Assembly (NCBI GenBank): GCA_036378435.1
Contig: DASUWK010000059.1
Coordinates: forward strand, 1-64,000
Length of the DNA: 64,000 nucleotides
Reading direction: 5' to 3'
Origin: DASUWK01 sp036378435
GTDB lineage: Bacteria; Chloroflexota; Dormibacteria; Dormibacterales; Dormibacteraceae
Part shown: positions 17,614 through 26,284 of the stretch, in pieces
How the letters are laid out: each line of letters starts with the position of its first letter
Numbering within the stretch: position 1 is the stretch's first letter
The notes under the pieces: model-generated
The model's input: only the letters and a program-made list of their open reading frames with translations
What the model was told of the DNA's origin: nothing
The model's database searches: none
Translations under genes and position numbers: made by a program

Positions 17614-18645
17614 AGCAGTGTGCCCCGGCACGCCGATGGTCTGGCGGAAGACTCGTAGGAAGTTGTCGCCCAGGATCTTGCGGGTGTCCGCCTCTGAGAA
17701 GCGCGCGAGGAGCCGCGGCGTCAGAGCGGGCAGCTCGGTGACGTAGCCGAGCCCGTCGAGCGTGATCAGCGGGTCGTCGACCTGGCCCGTGAGCAGCGGG
17801 CGGTGCGGGGGCACCACGTCGAAGTAGTCCTTCACGAAATCAGGGCCCAGGCCGACGTGGTCGATGCCGGCGACGTTGGCGATGTGCTCAATGTGGTCGA
17901 CCAGCCGCTCCGGTGAATAGTCGGTGGGGTGGACGAAGCCGGGGAAGAAGTTGACGCCGATGACGCCGCCCGTCGCGGCGATGCCGCGCAGCTCGTCGTC
18001 GCTCAGGTTGCGGGAGGTCTCGAGGAGCGCGCGCGCATTGGAGTGCGATGCGATGACCGGCTTCGTCGTGAGCTCCAGTACCTGGGCGACACCCGTGTGC
18101 GACAGGTGCGTCACGTCGAGCAGCACCCCCAGGCGCTCCAGCTCGTGCACGGCCTCGACGCCCTCGCGCGTGAGCCCGCCGCCGCTCGAGTCCTGGTCGG
18201 CGCCGTCCGCCAGCATCGTGCGGCGGTTCCAGGTGAAGGCGCAGAGCCGCAGGCCGAGGCGCCAGAACGTGGTCAGCAGCTCCACGTTGCGGCCGATCAT
18301 CTCGCAGCCCTCGAAGGAGAGCAGCAGGGCGATCTTGCCCGCGGTCACGGCGGCTTCGATGTCCTCACCGGTCAGGCAGAGGGCAAGGTCGTCGGGGTTC
18401 TCCTCGACCTCGCGGTGCAGGACCTCGACCAGCTGCAGGGTCCGGCGCAGCGCGCCCTCCTCCGCGAACTCGTCCTCGAGGAACACCGGCAGGACCTGGA
18501 CGTCAACGCCGCCCTCGCGGAGTTCGCGTATCCAGCGGTCACGGAAGGCCGAGCCGGCCCCGGCCTCGCGGTGCCGGGCGGCCAGCAGCAGGATGTCGTG
18601 GTGGGCGTCGACGACGACGGCGTCGCGGTGCACGTGTGAACTCAT
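17593..18645 (-). CDS. Membrane dipeptidase, peptidase family M19 (second copy)
   Basis: 350 residues from ATG 18645 (MSSHVHRDAVVVDAHHD). M19 zinc-site pattern: HHD near residue 16, E in LLSFEGCEM, H in LDVTHLSH and H in IASHSNARAL, and D in GLGPDFVKDYF. It is divergent in sequence from the copy at 498-1514. The start lies 11 bp after the stop of the CocE-type hydrolase, so the two form an operon controlled from the 20314-20331 operator. The last codons and stop lie in a palindromic repeat, so the C-terminal residues may be repeat-derived. Confidence 0.92.
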   Translation of the reverse strand: MSSHVHRDAVVVDAHHDILLLAARHREAGAGSAFRDRWIRELREGGVDVQVLPVFLEDEFAEEGALRRTLQLVEVLHREVEENPDDLALCLTGEDIEAAVTAGKIALLLSFEGCEMIGRNVELLTTFWRLGLRLCAFTWNRRTMLADGADQDSSGGGLTREGVEAVHELERLGVLLDVTHLSHTGVAQVLELTTKPVIASHSNARALLETSRNLSDDELRGIAATGGVIGVNFFPGFVHPTDYSPERLVDHIEHIANVAGIDHVGLGPDFVKDYFDVVPPHRPLLTGQVDDPLITLDGLGYVTELPALTPRLLARFSEADTRKILGDNFLRVFRQTIGVPGHTAGASAGG

Positions 18646-18655
18646 GAGCTTGACC

Positions 18656-20326
18656 TCAGGTGACCCCACCGGGGATGACCGGCAAGACCACGCGTGACGG
18701 ATGGGCGGGGTCGTGCCAGACACGGTTCTCGGCCACCGCCATCCGGGTGGAGGTGGCGATGGGCTCTCCGGTGTTCAGGTTGCGGTCGAACTTCGGGAAG
18801 GCGGCCGACGCGACTTCGAGGCGGATACGGTGCCCCGCCTTGAAGACCTGACAGGTGTTCCACATGTCGATGTCGAGCTCGTAGGTCGCCCCCGGCTCGA
18901 GGAAGGCCTCGCGGTCGACCCCTTCGCGGTAGCGGCCGCGGACGATGCCGTCGCAGAGGCGCTGGCAGAAGCCGTCCGGATGGACGTCGACCAGCTTGGC
19001 CGCGAAGTCCGTGTCCACCGCCGACGACGAGATAAATAGACGCGCGCGCACGGGGCCGGTCACCTCGATGTCCATGTCGAGCGGCGGTGTCGTGTAGCAG
19101 AGGACGTCCGGGCGCTTCTCGATCTCGGCGTAGTCGTCGGGTCCCCCGATCTGCAGCGACTTGTAGTCGAAGATGAACGGCGTCGGGTCAGCCGGGTCGT
19201 AGCGGTACACGTCGGCCGGCTGGTCCGAGTCCGGCGCGCTCGTGTCCAGCACGCCTTCGCCGTGCAGGAAGTAATCGGTGTACTGAGTGCGGGCCAGGGG
19301 CCACTCGCGCTCGTCGCGCCACGCGTTCTCGCCCATCACGAAGATGCGCACCGGCGCCTGGTCGAGCTGCTCGCGCCGGCCGAGCGCCGCATCGAGGAAG
19401 TCGATCATCCGGTTCTGCAAGTCGATCTGCGCCGTCGGGCCGAACTCGACCTGGCCCAGCTTGGTGCCGGCGTTGACGGCGTGGCCCCATGGCCCCATCA
19501 GCAGCCGCTGCGCCTTCCGCGTCTTCTCTGAGGGCGCGCCCCCCGAGACGAGCCGGTAGTTCAGCGGGGTGCCGATCTGCTCGTCGTCGTACCAGCCGGA
19601 GATGTGCATGACCGGGATGTCGACCTCTTGGATCCGGTGCTGGTAGCGCAGCGGCTCCCAGAAATCGTCGCGGCGGCTGTGCTCCATCGCAACCTTCCAC
19701 AGCCGGCTGGGGAGGCCGGCGGCCTCGTCCATCGTGATCAGGGGGAGGTGGTTGAAGACCGCCCCCCAATCGATCTCCTGGAGATTGGAGGGCAGCTCGC
19801 GGTTCCCGGTGATCGAGTACCAGAGCAGCATCGACAGCGGGATGCCGCACGTCGGGAACTCGACGAACGGGTCTGACGGCGCCGTGGAGATGACCATCGC
19901 CTTCAGTGCGGGCGGCTTGCTGAGCGCCGTGAGCCACGAGGCCTGCGCGCTGTACGAGGCCCCCTGTGTGGTCACGTTGCCGTCGGACCAGCTTTGGTCG
20001 GCGATCCAGGCGAAGGTGTCGGAGCCGTCGTTCGGCTCCTGGCGCCAGGGCTGGAACTCGCCTTCGGACTTGCCTCGCCCGCGTACGTCCTGCACCACCA
20101 GCACGTAGCCGCGAGCGTTGTAGGCGCGCGCGAGGCCCGTGAGGGCGGGGTTGTCCTTGATGTAGGGCGTCCGCCCGACCGCCGTGGGCCAGGGACCGTC
20201 GCCCTCGGCTGGGAAGTAGAAGTCTGTTGCGAGGGACACCCCGTCGCGGCACGGCATCATCACGTCGAGCTGCTTGCGCTCGGGCCCGACCTCGACAGCG
20301 GGTTGGTGTGGAATAATAATGCTCAT
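18656..20326 (-). CDS. CocE/NonD-family alpha/beta hydrolase (X-Pro dipeptidyl-peptidase-like)
   Basis: 556 residues from ATG 20326 (MSIIIPHQPAVEVG); an upstream in-frame GTG at 20335 is less likely. S15-type fold: MPCRDGVSLATDFYFP near the start, nucleophile Ser in GASYSA, acid Asp in WYDDEQ, His in WGHAVN, then the C-terminal jelly-roll domain (DIEVTGPVRARLFISSS). The family includes cocaine esterase, glutaryl-7-ACA acylase and Xaa-Pro peptidases. The pairing with an M19 dipeptidase favours a peptide or N-acyl substrate. The start codon lies within the palindromic operator. Confidence 0.9.
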   Translation of the reverse strand: MSIIIPHQPAVEVGPERKQLDVMMPCRDGVSLATDFYFPAEGDGPWPTAVGRTPYIKDNPALTGLARAYNARGYVLVVQDVRGRGKSEGEFQPWRQEPNDGSDTFAWIADQSWSDGNVTTQGASYSAQASWLTALSKPPALKAMVISTAPSDPFVEFPTCGIPLSMLLWYSITGNRELPSNLQEIDWGAVFNHLPLITMDEAAGLPSRLWKVAMEHSRRDDFWEPLRYQHRIQEVDIPVMHISGWYDDEQIGTPLNYRLVSGGAPSEKTRKAQRLLMGPWGHAVNAGTKLGQVEFGPTAQIDLQNRMIDFLDAALGRREQLDQAPVRIFVMGENAWRDEREWPLARTQYTDYFLHGEGVLDTSAPDSDQPADVYRYDPADPTPFIFDYKSLQIGGPDDYAEIEKRPDVLCYTTPPLDMDIEVTGPVRARLFISSSAVDTDFAAKLVDVHPDGFCQRLCDGIVRGRYREGVDREAFLEPGATYELDIDMWNTCQVFKAGHRIRLEVASAAFPKFDRNLNTGEPIATSTRMAVAENRVWHDPAHPSRVVLPVIPGGVT

Positions 20327-20340
20327 TATTAGCACACCAA
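20303..20340. promoter_or_regulatory. Palindromic TetR operator containing both divergent start codons
   Basis: TAATAATG (20314-20321), CT, CATTATTA (20324-20331): perfect eight-base arms. An outer inverted repeat, TTGGTGTG (20303-20310) and CACACCAA (20333-20340), brackets it. The ATG of the TetR gene (20319) and of the CocE gene (20326, minus strand) both lie in the inner palindrome, which implies leaderless or near-leaderless transcripts if both starts are right. Confidence 0.75.
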
Positions 20341-20948
20341 TTCAGGCGGAAGCGACCTCGCGCGTTCAGCGCAAGCTGGCGACGCGCCAGCGGCTGGTCG
20401 ACGCGGCTGCGGAATTGGCGGGGGAGAAAGGCTTCGCAAACGTGGCGTTGATGGACGTCGCCGAGCGGGCCGGCCTGACCACCGGCGCCGTGTACTCGAA
20501 CTTCCGCAGCCGCGAGGAGCTGCTGATGGAGGTCGCCACCTCGCAGCTCGGCGCGCTGCAGGGCGAGTTCCCTGAGCCGGCCTCCGACTGGAGCCTGGTC
20601 GACGTCGCGCGCGGGGCCGCCGAGCTTCACGACAGCCCGGCGACGCGCCGGCTCATCGCTCTCCAGACGGAGCTCTATCTGCTTGCGCTGCGCGACCCGG
20701 GCTTCCGCGATGAGCTCAGGAAGGTCAACGACAAGCAGCTCGCAACCGTGGCGCGATGGCTCGCGACCACGCCCGCGCCGGCGCCCCTCGAGACGCCGCC
20801 GCCGACGCAGGTCGCGACGGCTCTCGTCGCGATGATGCAGGGCCTGCAGCAGCACCGTCTCATCCATGAGGAGCAGGTGCCCGCTGAGCTCTTTGCATGG
20901 TGCGCGCAGACGCTGGTGCGCGCCGCTATCAAACCGGAGGACAAGTAG
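20319..20948 (+). CDS. TetR/AcrR-family repressor (second copy)
   Basis: 209 residues from ATG 20319 (MLIISTPIQAEATSRVQ). HTH: RQRLVDAAAELAGEKGFANVALMDVAERAGLTTGAVYSNFR, very close in the recognition helix to the TetR at 8526-9089. It is divergent from the CocE/M19 operon and upstream of a serine hydrolase on the same strand (3-bp gap). Its ATG is inside the palindrome at 20314-20331, so autorepression at that site is likely. An earlier in-frame ATG at 20274 would place the start inside the divergent gene and is disfavoured. Confidence 0.9.
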   Translation: MLIISTPIQAEATSRVQRKLATRQRLVDAAAELAGEKGFANVALMDVAERAGLTTGAVYSNFRSREELLMEVATSQLGALQGEFPEPASDWSLVDVARGAAELHDSPATRRLIALQTELYLLALRDPGFRDELRKVNDKQLATVARWLATTPAPAPLETPPPTQVATALVAMMQGLQQHRLIHEEQVPAELFAWCAQTLVRAAIKPEDK

Positions 20949-20951
20949 AAG

Positions 20952-22670
20952 ATGGCTCAGGTCGCCACCCCCACCAAGACATTCGACGTCGACAAGCTCC
21001 GCGCCACGGCCGAGAAGGCCGCCGAGCGCTTCAAGGTGCCCGGCGTTCAGGTGGTCGTGATCCAGGACCGCGAGGTCCGCTTTGCCGGCGGCTTCGGGCT
21101 GCGCGACGTCGCGCAGGGTCAGCCGATCACCGAGCACACCGTCTTTGCGCACGGCTCGACGGGCAAGTCCTACACCGCTCTGCTGATCGGCACTCTGGTC
21201 GACGACGGCTTGCTGACCTGGGATTCGAAGGTCCGCGACCTGGTGCCCGACTTCCGGCTGAGCGATCCCATCGTGACGGCGCAGGTGAGCGTGCGGGACA
21301 TCCTCAGTCACCGCTGGGGCCTGCCGCGCCACGAGTTCGTCCACCTCGCCTACCCCGGCGCGGACCGGGCGGAGATGGTCCGCAGGCTGCGTGATCTGCA
21401 GCTCAGCAAGGAGCTGCGGGAGCTGTTCCAGTACAGCAACTTCGGCTACCTGCTGGCCGGCCACATCATCGGCGTGCTGACCAACTCGACCTGGGAGGAG
21501 CAGCTGCGCAAGCGGGTGCTCGAGCCGCTCGGGATGAAGGACACGACGATCGGCACCTCTGAGATCGATTCCATCGCCGACCGCTCGATCGCCTATGACG
21601 ACAAGGACGGCGAACCCGTGGCGATCCCCTACCGCTCGATGGCCAACATGAACCCGGCCGGCGGGCTCTTCTCGAGCGCCGCCGACGTGACGCGCTACCT
21701 GCTCTGCCAGCTGAACGGCGGCGAGGTGGATGGAACCCGCGTGATCTCCGAGGCGTCGCTGAAGGAGACGCACAACCTTCAGATGCCGCTGGGCGCATTC
21801 CCGTCCCTGCAGGGGCTGCCGCTCCGGGCCTACGGCTACGGCATGGGCTGGATGCTCGGCACCTACCGGGGCAAGCACCTCGTCGAGCACGGTGGAGGCA
21901 TCGACGGCTTCACCACCGAGTTCGCGCTGCTGCCAGAGGACGGCATGGCCGTCGCGGTCTGCGGCAACCACGCGTCCGCCCTGCCGAACGCTCTGACCTA
22001 CCAGGTGTTCGACCAGCTGCTCGGCATCGACGACACCGACTGGCCCGGGATCGTGGGCGAGCAGATGGAGAAGATGGAGGCCGCCTTCAAGGAAGGCCAG
22101 GCGCCGAAGAAGACGGTGGAGAACGCCCCGCCCGCCCACCCGCTCGCCGACTACGCCGGCAACTACGAGCACCCGGGCTACGGCACGCTGGATGTGAAGG
22201 CGGACGGCGACCAGCTCGCCGTGACGCTCGGCAGCCTTGCCTTCAACAACACCCATCGCCATTTCGAAACGTGGGACCTGGTGTTCCCCGACCTGGGCGA
22301 GATCAAGTTCGAGCTGACATTCGTGACCGACGGGTCGGGCGACGTGTCAGCCGCCGAGGTCAACTTCGAGACCGCGCTGCCGGCGATCCGCTTCCCCCGT
22401 GGTGCCGACGCGAGCGCGTCGGACGAGGAAGCCCTCGGCAAGCTGGCCGGTAGCTACACGCTCGGCCCGATCACCCTCGAGATCAAGGTCGAGGCGGGGC
22501 CCAAGCTGGTCGCCTACCAGAACGGCACGCGCGTGGACCTCGCGCCGGCAGGGAAGCGGAAGTTCAACGTTCCCGTGATGCCAGGCCTCACGCTCGAGTT
22601 CGTGGTCGACGACGAGGGCCGAGCGACCCAGATCGCGACGCCCCAGGGCACGCTCACACGCGCGGACTAA
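20952..22670 (+). CDS. Beta-lactamase-fold serine hydrolase with C-terminal beta domains
   Basis: 572 residues. Motifs S-T-G-K (~residue 69), Y-S-N (~161) and HGG (~313) mark a class C beta-lactamase/esterase domain over residues ~10-360. The remaining ~200 residues hold two lipocalin-like or DUF3471-like beta segments (ADYAGNYEHPGYGTLDV; LAGSYTLGPITLEI). No signal peptide. It is in one transcript with the TetR gene, so probably induced by the TetR ligand, possibly its own substrate or product. Confidence 0.9.
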   Translation: MAQVATPTKTFDVDKLRATAEKAAERFKVPGVQVVVIQDREVRFAGGFGLRDVAQGQPITEHTVFAHGSTGKSYTALLIGTLVDDGLLTWDSKVRDLVPDFRLSDPIVTAQVSVRDILSHRWGLPRHEFVHLAYPGADRAEMVRRLRDLQLSKELRELFQYSNFGYLLAGHIIGVLTNSTWEEQLRKRVLEPLGMKDTTIGTSEIDSIADRSIAYDDKDGEPVAIPYRSMANMNPAGGLFSSAADVTRYLLCQLNGGEVDGTRVISEASLKETHNLQMPLGAFPSLQGLPLRAYGYGMGWMLGTYRGKHLVEHGGGIDGFTTEFALLPEDGMAVAVCGNHASALPNALTYQVFDQLLGIDDTDWPGIVGEQMEKMEAAFKEGQAPKKTVENAPPAHPLADYAGNYEHPGYGTLDVKADGDQLAVTLGSLAFNNTHRHFETWDLVFPDLGEIKFELTFVTDGSGDVSAAEVNFETALPAIRFPRGADASASDEEALGKLAGSYTLGPITLEIKVEAGPKLVAYQNGTRVDLAPAGKRKFNVPVMPGLTLEFVVDDEGRATQIATPQGTLTRAD

Positions 22671-22906
22671 GGCCGGGGTTCACGACCACCCTGGCCGGCA
22701 GGTAAGAAGCCTCTCTTGGGCGCGCCCACAACCTGCGTGCGCCCGCCTCGTGGGGGGCAACAGTGGGGCCACGCTGCCGCGACCGTAGCCTGGGTTCAGT
22801 TGAACGCCAAGTCCCCGCGTCCCCCCCGGGCCGGCCCAGGTGGTCACCTTTTCCAGGGCTCTCGCTACGTACAGGGAGAGGCTGCGGCGGTAGGCTCCGC
22901 GTCAGC
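22671..22906. other. 236-bp non-coding interval, possibly structured
   Basis: No convincing ORF. GC-rich with several short inverted repeats (for example GTTCAGTTGAAC at about 22796-22807, GGGCGCGCCC at about 22719-22728). It could hold the E1 promoter and leader or a structured RNA on either strand. I could not match it to RNase P, tmRNA, SRP RNA or a known riboswitch. Confidence 0.3.
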
Positions 22907-25315
22907 ATGATCGAGAAGCTCGCGCCTGGCGCGGCTCTCACCGCCGAGGAGATCCTCGCCGACTACCGCGTCGCTTTCCGGAGCCGCGTCGCGAGCGTGA
23001 TCGGCGCGCGCGAGGTGGTCTCGGGCAAGGCGGTCTTCGGGATCATGGGCGATGGGAAGGAGGTCGCCCAGGTCGCCCTTGCCCGCGTCATGCGGCCCGG
23101 AGATTGGCGCGCCGGCTACTACCGCGACCAGACCCTGATGCTGGCCCTGGGCCTGCTGAGTCTCCGCGGGCTGTTCGCCCAGCTTTACGGCGACACCAAC
23201 ATCGAGCGTGAGCCTGCTTCCGGCGGCCGCCAGATGAACAACCAGTTCGCCACGCGGCTGCTCGACGCCAACGGCGATTGGCTGCCGCAGCTGACCCAGG
23301 CCAACTCGGCCTCCGGCTTCGGCTCGGTCGCCTTCCAGATGTCCTCGGCGCTCGGCCTCGCGTACGCCTCCAAGCTGTACCGCGGCGTCGAGGGACTCGC
23401 GAATCAATCGGCCGGCTTCTCCAACCACGGCGATGAGGTCACCTTCGCCAGCATCGGCAACGCCAGCGCCGCCGAAGGGATCTTCTTCGAGACGCTGAAC
23501 GCCGCCGGCGTGCTGCAGGTGCCGCTGGTCGCCCTGGTCTGGGACGACGGCTACGGCATATCGGTGCCCAACGAGCTGCAGATGGTGCGGTCGTCCGTCT
23601 CCGAGGCGCTGAGCGGCTTCGCCGGTGACGAGGAGACCAGGGGGTTCGAGATCCACGCGGTGCCGGGCTGGGACTACCCGCGCCTGCTGGACGTCTACCA
23701 GCAGGCCGCCGACGCCGCGCGCGCCAAGCACGTGCCGGTCCTGGTGCACGTCACCGAGCTGACGCAGCCGCTCGGCCACTCCACCTCCGGCAGCCACGAG
23801 CGCTACAAGGACCGGCCGCGGCTGGACTGGGAGCTGGAGTACGACTGCCTGGCCCGGATGCGGACCTGGCTCTTGAGCTCGGGGGTCGCCGAGCGGGACA
23901 GGCTCGAGCAGCTCGAGACCGAGGACCGCGCCCACGTCGAGAGCGAGCGCGACGCCGCCTGGAAGGACTACTGCGCCGAGCTCGAACCGCCGCGGCGGCG
24001 CCTGCGCGCCCTGCTCGATCGCGTCGCGCAGGAGGCGCCCGGCGTCGACGTCACCCCGCTGCGGCAGGCGCTGGACGCGCCGCCCGACGCCAAGCGGCGT
24101 GCGGTGGCCGGCCAGGCGGCACGCGCTCTGTACCTGCTGCGCGATCGCGAGGTCAAGGTCAAGGACGAGCTCAACGCTTTCCTGGCCGAGCAGCGCGACG
24201 CCGGCCGGCGCACGTACACCTCCCATCTCTTCAGCGAGTCGGCGCAGTCGCCGCTGGAGGTTGAGGAGGTCAAGCCGGAGTACTCCGACAGCTCGCCGAC
24301 CGTGGACGGCCGCCATGTGCTCGTGCGCTGCTTCGAGCACCACCTCAGCTCCGATCCGCGCGTGTTCGTGGTCGGTGAGGACGTCGGCCGCCTGGGCGAC
24401 GTCAACCTCGTCTACGAGGGGCTGCAGGCGAAGTTCGGCGACCTCCGCATCGCCGACACCGGCATTCGCGAGGCGACCATCCTCGGCCAGGGCATCGGCG
24501 CCGCGCTGCGCGGCCTGCGCCCGATCGTCGACATCCAGTACCTCGACTACTTCAAGTTCGCGCTGGAGATCGCGTCCGACGACCTGGCCACGCTTCATTT
24601 CCGGACCGCGGGTGGCCAGAAGGCGCCGGTGATCATCCGGACCAAGGGCCACCGCCTCGTCGGCATCACGCACGCCGGCTCGCCGATGGCGGAGATCCTG
24701 CACTCCTGCCGGGGCATCTACCTCTGCGTGCCGCGCGACATGACGCGCGCCGCCGGCATGTACAACACCCTTTTCCGAGGCGACAACCCGGCGCTCGTCA
24801 TCGAGGTGCTGAACGGTTATCGCCTGAAGGAGCGGGTGCCCGACAACCTGAGCTCGTTCACCGTGCCGCTCGGCATCCCGGAGGTCCTCCGCCCGGGCAA
24901 GGACGTGACCGTCATCACCTATGGCGCTCTCTGCCGGATCGCGCTCGAGGCAGCGGCGACGCTGGCCGGGCTCGGCGTCGAGATGGAACTGATCGACGTG
25001 CAGACCCTGAGTCCGTTCGATCGCGCGGGGCGGATCATCGAGTCGGTGAAGAAGACCGGCGCGCTCGTGTGCCTTGACGAGGACGTGCCCGGCGGGGCTT
25101 CCGCGCACATGCTGCGCGAGGTGCTGGAGGTGCAGGGCGGCTACGACCACCTCGACTCGGCGCCCGTCACCCTGAGCGGAACCGAGAACCGCCCCGCCTA
25201 CGGCGGCGACGGCGATTACTTCACCAAGCCCAACCACGAGGACATCGTCGAGGCGGTCTACGAGATCGCCCGCGAGCGACGTCCGGGAGCGCTGCCACGG
25301 CTGTTTCCGCGGTAA
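22907..25315 (+). CDS. Branched-chain 2-oxoacid dehydrogenase E1, alpha and beta subunits fused
   Basis: 802 residues from ATG 22907 (MIEKLAPGAALT). The N-terminal half (to ~400) is a thiamine-diphosphate E1-alpha (GYYRDQTLMLALG, TFASIGNASAAEGIFFETLN, VWDDGYGIS). From ~455 it is an E1-beta (VFVVGEDVGRLGDVN, IADTGIREATILGQGIGAAL, then a C-terminal transketolase domain VTVITYGALCRIALEAA). Fused E1 proteins like this are known. It decarboxylates branched-chain 2-oxo acids and passes the acyl group to lipoyl-E2. No E2 or E3 gene is in the window. ilvE at 38860 provides the preceding step. Confidence 0.93.
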   Translation: MIEKLAPGAALTAEEILADYRVAFRSRVASVIGAREVVSGKAVFGIMGDGKEVAQVALARVMRPGDWRAGYYRDQTLMLALGLLSLRGLFAQLYGDTNIEREPASGGRQMNNQFATRLLDANGDWLPQLTQANSASGFGSVAFQMSSALGLAYASKLYRGVEGLANQSAGFSNHGDEVTFASIGNASAAEGIFFETLNAAGVLQVPLVALVWDDGYGISVPNELQMVRSSVSEALSGFAGDEETRGFEIHAVPGWDYPRLLDVYQQAADAARAKHVPVLVHVTELTQPLGHSTSGSHERYKDRPRLDWELEYDCLARMRTWLLSSGVAERDRLEQLETEDRAHVESERDAAWKDYCAELEPPRRRLRALLDRVAQEAPGVDVTPLRQALDAPPDAKRRAVAGQAARALYLLRDREVKVKDELNAFLAEQRDAGRRTYTSHLFSESAQSPLEVEEVKPEYSDSSPTVDGRHVLVRCFEHHLSSDPRVFVVGEDVGRLGDVNLVYEGLQAKFGDLRIADTGIREATILGQGIGAALRGLRPIVDIQYLDYFKFALEIASDDLATLHFRTAGGQKAPVIIRTKGHRLVGITHAGSPMAEILHSCRGIYLCVPRDMTRAAGMYNTLFRGDNPALVIEVLNGYRLKERVPDNLSSFTVPLGIPEVLRPGKDVTVITYGALCRIALEAAATLAGLGVEMELIDVQTLSPFDRAGRIIESVKKTGALVCLDEDVPGGASAHMLREVLEVQGGYDHLDSAPVTLSGTENRPAYGGDGDYFTKPNHEDIVEAVYEIARERRPGALPRLFPR

Positions 25316-25416
25316 CGCAGCTCGAGGAGGCGTTCGCTGCCGCGAGAGTTCGCGGGTTCCTCTACGCGCTCGATCTCGACAGCGGGCGCGAGATCGCGCA
25401 CAACGCGGACGAGCCG

Positions 25417-26196
25417 GTGGTGCTCGCCTCGGTGTTCAAGGTCGCGGTGCTGGTCGAGCTGTACCGGCGGGCCGCGGCCGGCGACCTCGACGTCACCGAG
25501 CGGATGCGGATTCCGAAGGCGACCCGCACGGTCGGTCCGACAGGGCTCTCCGTGATGCGGGACGACGCGGAGCTCTCATTGCGCGACCTGGCGCAGTGGA
25601 TGATCTCGGTCAGCGACAACACGGCCACGGACGTCCTCATGGCGAGGCTCGGGCCGGAGCGAATCCAGGCCACCGTCGAGCGGCTCGGGCTGGTCGACAC
25701 CGACGTGCGCGGCACGTGCGACGAGATCCTCGCGATCTTTCGCGAAGACACGGGGCTGACCGAGGCGCAGCTGGCCGACCCGGACTACGTGCTCACCGCC
25801 GGCGACCTGGCCCGCTTGGAGCACAACCGCAGTCTCGATCCGCGCCGAACGCGCAACCGATCGACGCCGCGGCAGTGGGCGCGCCTGCTGCGCGCCATCT
25901 GGCTGGACGAGGCGGCGCCCCCTGAGGCATGCGCCGAGATGAGGGCGATCATGAAGACCCAGGTCTGGCAGCACCGCCTGTCCTCGGGATTCGGGGATGG
26001 AGTCAGCATCGGGGCCAAGACCGGGACGCTGATCGGGATTCGGAACGAGGCCGGCGTGGTCGAGTTCAAGGGCGACGGCCGCTACGCCGTCTGCGTGTTC
26101 ACCAGAGCCTATGACTGGCTGCCGCGCAAGCAGCCGGCGGCCGACGCGGTGATCGGCAGGGCGGCGCGCCTGGTTGTGGAGAATCTGCGCACCTAG
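25417..26196 (+). CDS. Class A beta-lactamase-related serine hydrolase; true start upstream and non-canonical
   Basis: Class A motifs are complete: S-V-F-K (Ser codon at 25429), S-D-N in MISVSDNTATDVL and K-T-G in GAKTGT. The first ATG/GTG/TTG in frame is the GTG at 25417, which would leave only four residues before the nucleophile. The frame codes for a typical class A N-terminus further upstream (FLYALDLDSGREIAHNADEP), preceded by LEEAFAAARVRG. That extension starts at about 25312, where GTA overlaps the TAA of the E1 gene. The family also contains non-antibiotic hydrolases. No signal peptide is encoded. Confidence 0.85.
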   Translation: MVLASVFKVAVLVELYRRAAAGDLDVTERMRIPKATRTVGPTGLSVMRDDAELSLRDLAQWMISVSDNTATDVLMARLGPERIQATVERLGLVDTDVRGTCDEILAIFREDTGLTEAQLADPDYVLTAGDLARLEHNRSLDPRRTRNRSTPRQWARLLRAIWLDEAAPPEACAEMRAIMKTQVWQHRLSSGFGDGVSIGAKTGTLIGIRNEAGVVEFKGDGRYAVCVFTRAYDWLPRKQPAADAVIGRAARLVVENLRT

Positions 26197-26223
26197 GGCC
26201 CTACAGCCCCGGCCGCCTCTTTT

Positions 26224-26247
26224 GGACGGTTCTACAAGGGGCCGTCC
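26224..26247 (+). terminator. Possible stem-loop after the beta-lactamase-like gene
   Basis: GGACGG / CCGTCC arms with a 12-base loop, 27 bp past the stop codon. No clear U-tract follows, so termination is tentative. Confidence 0.3.
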
Positions 26248-26284
26248 CCGGCACGATCGTAGCCTGTGTCCTGGGACGACGATT

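Noticed and set aside
19188..22262. Over 1000-codon antisense open frame across the CocE, TetR and serine hydrolase genes
   Set aside because: It crosses three well supported genes and has low-complexity composition, so it is a GC artefact.
22865..25237. 790-codon open frame antisense to the fused E1 gene
   Set aside because: Composition artefact; the sense frame has complete thiamine-enzyme motifs.
25290..25330. Programmed -1 frameshift joining E1 to the beta-lactamase-like protein
   Set aside because: The geometry would allow it, but there is no slippery heptamer or obvious stimulatory fold, and the fused product has no known precedent.
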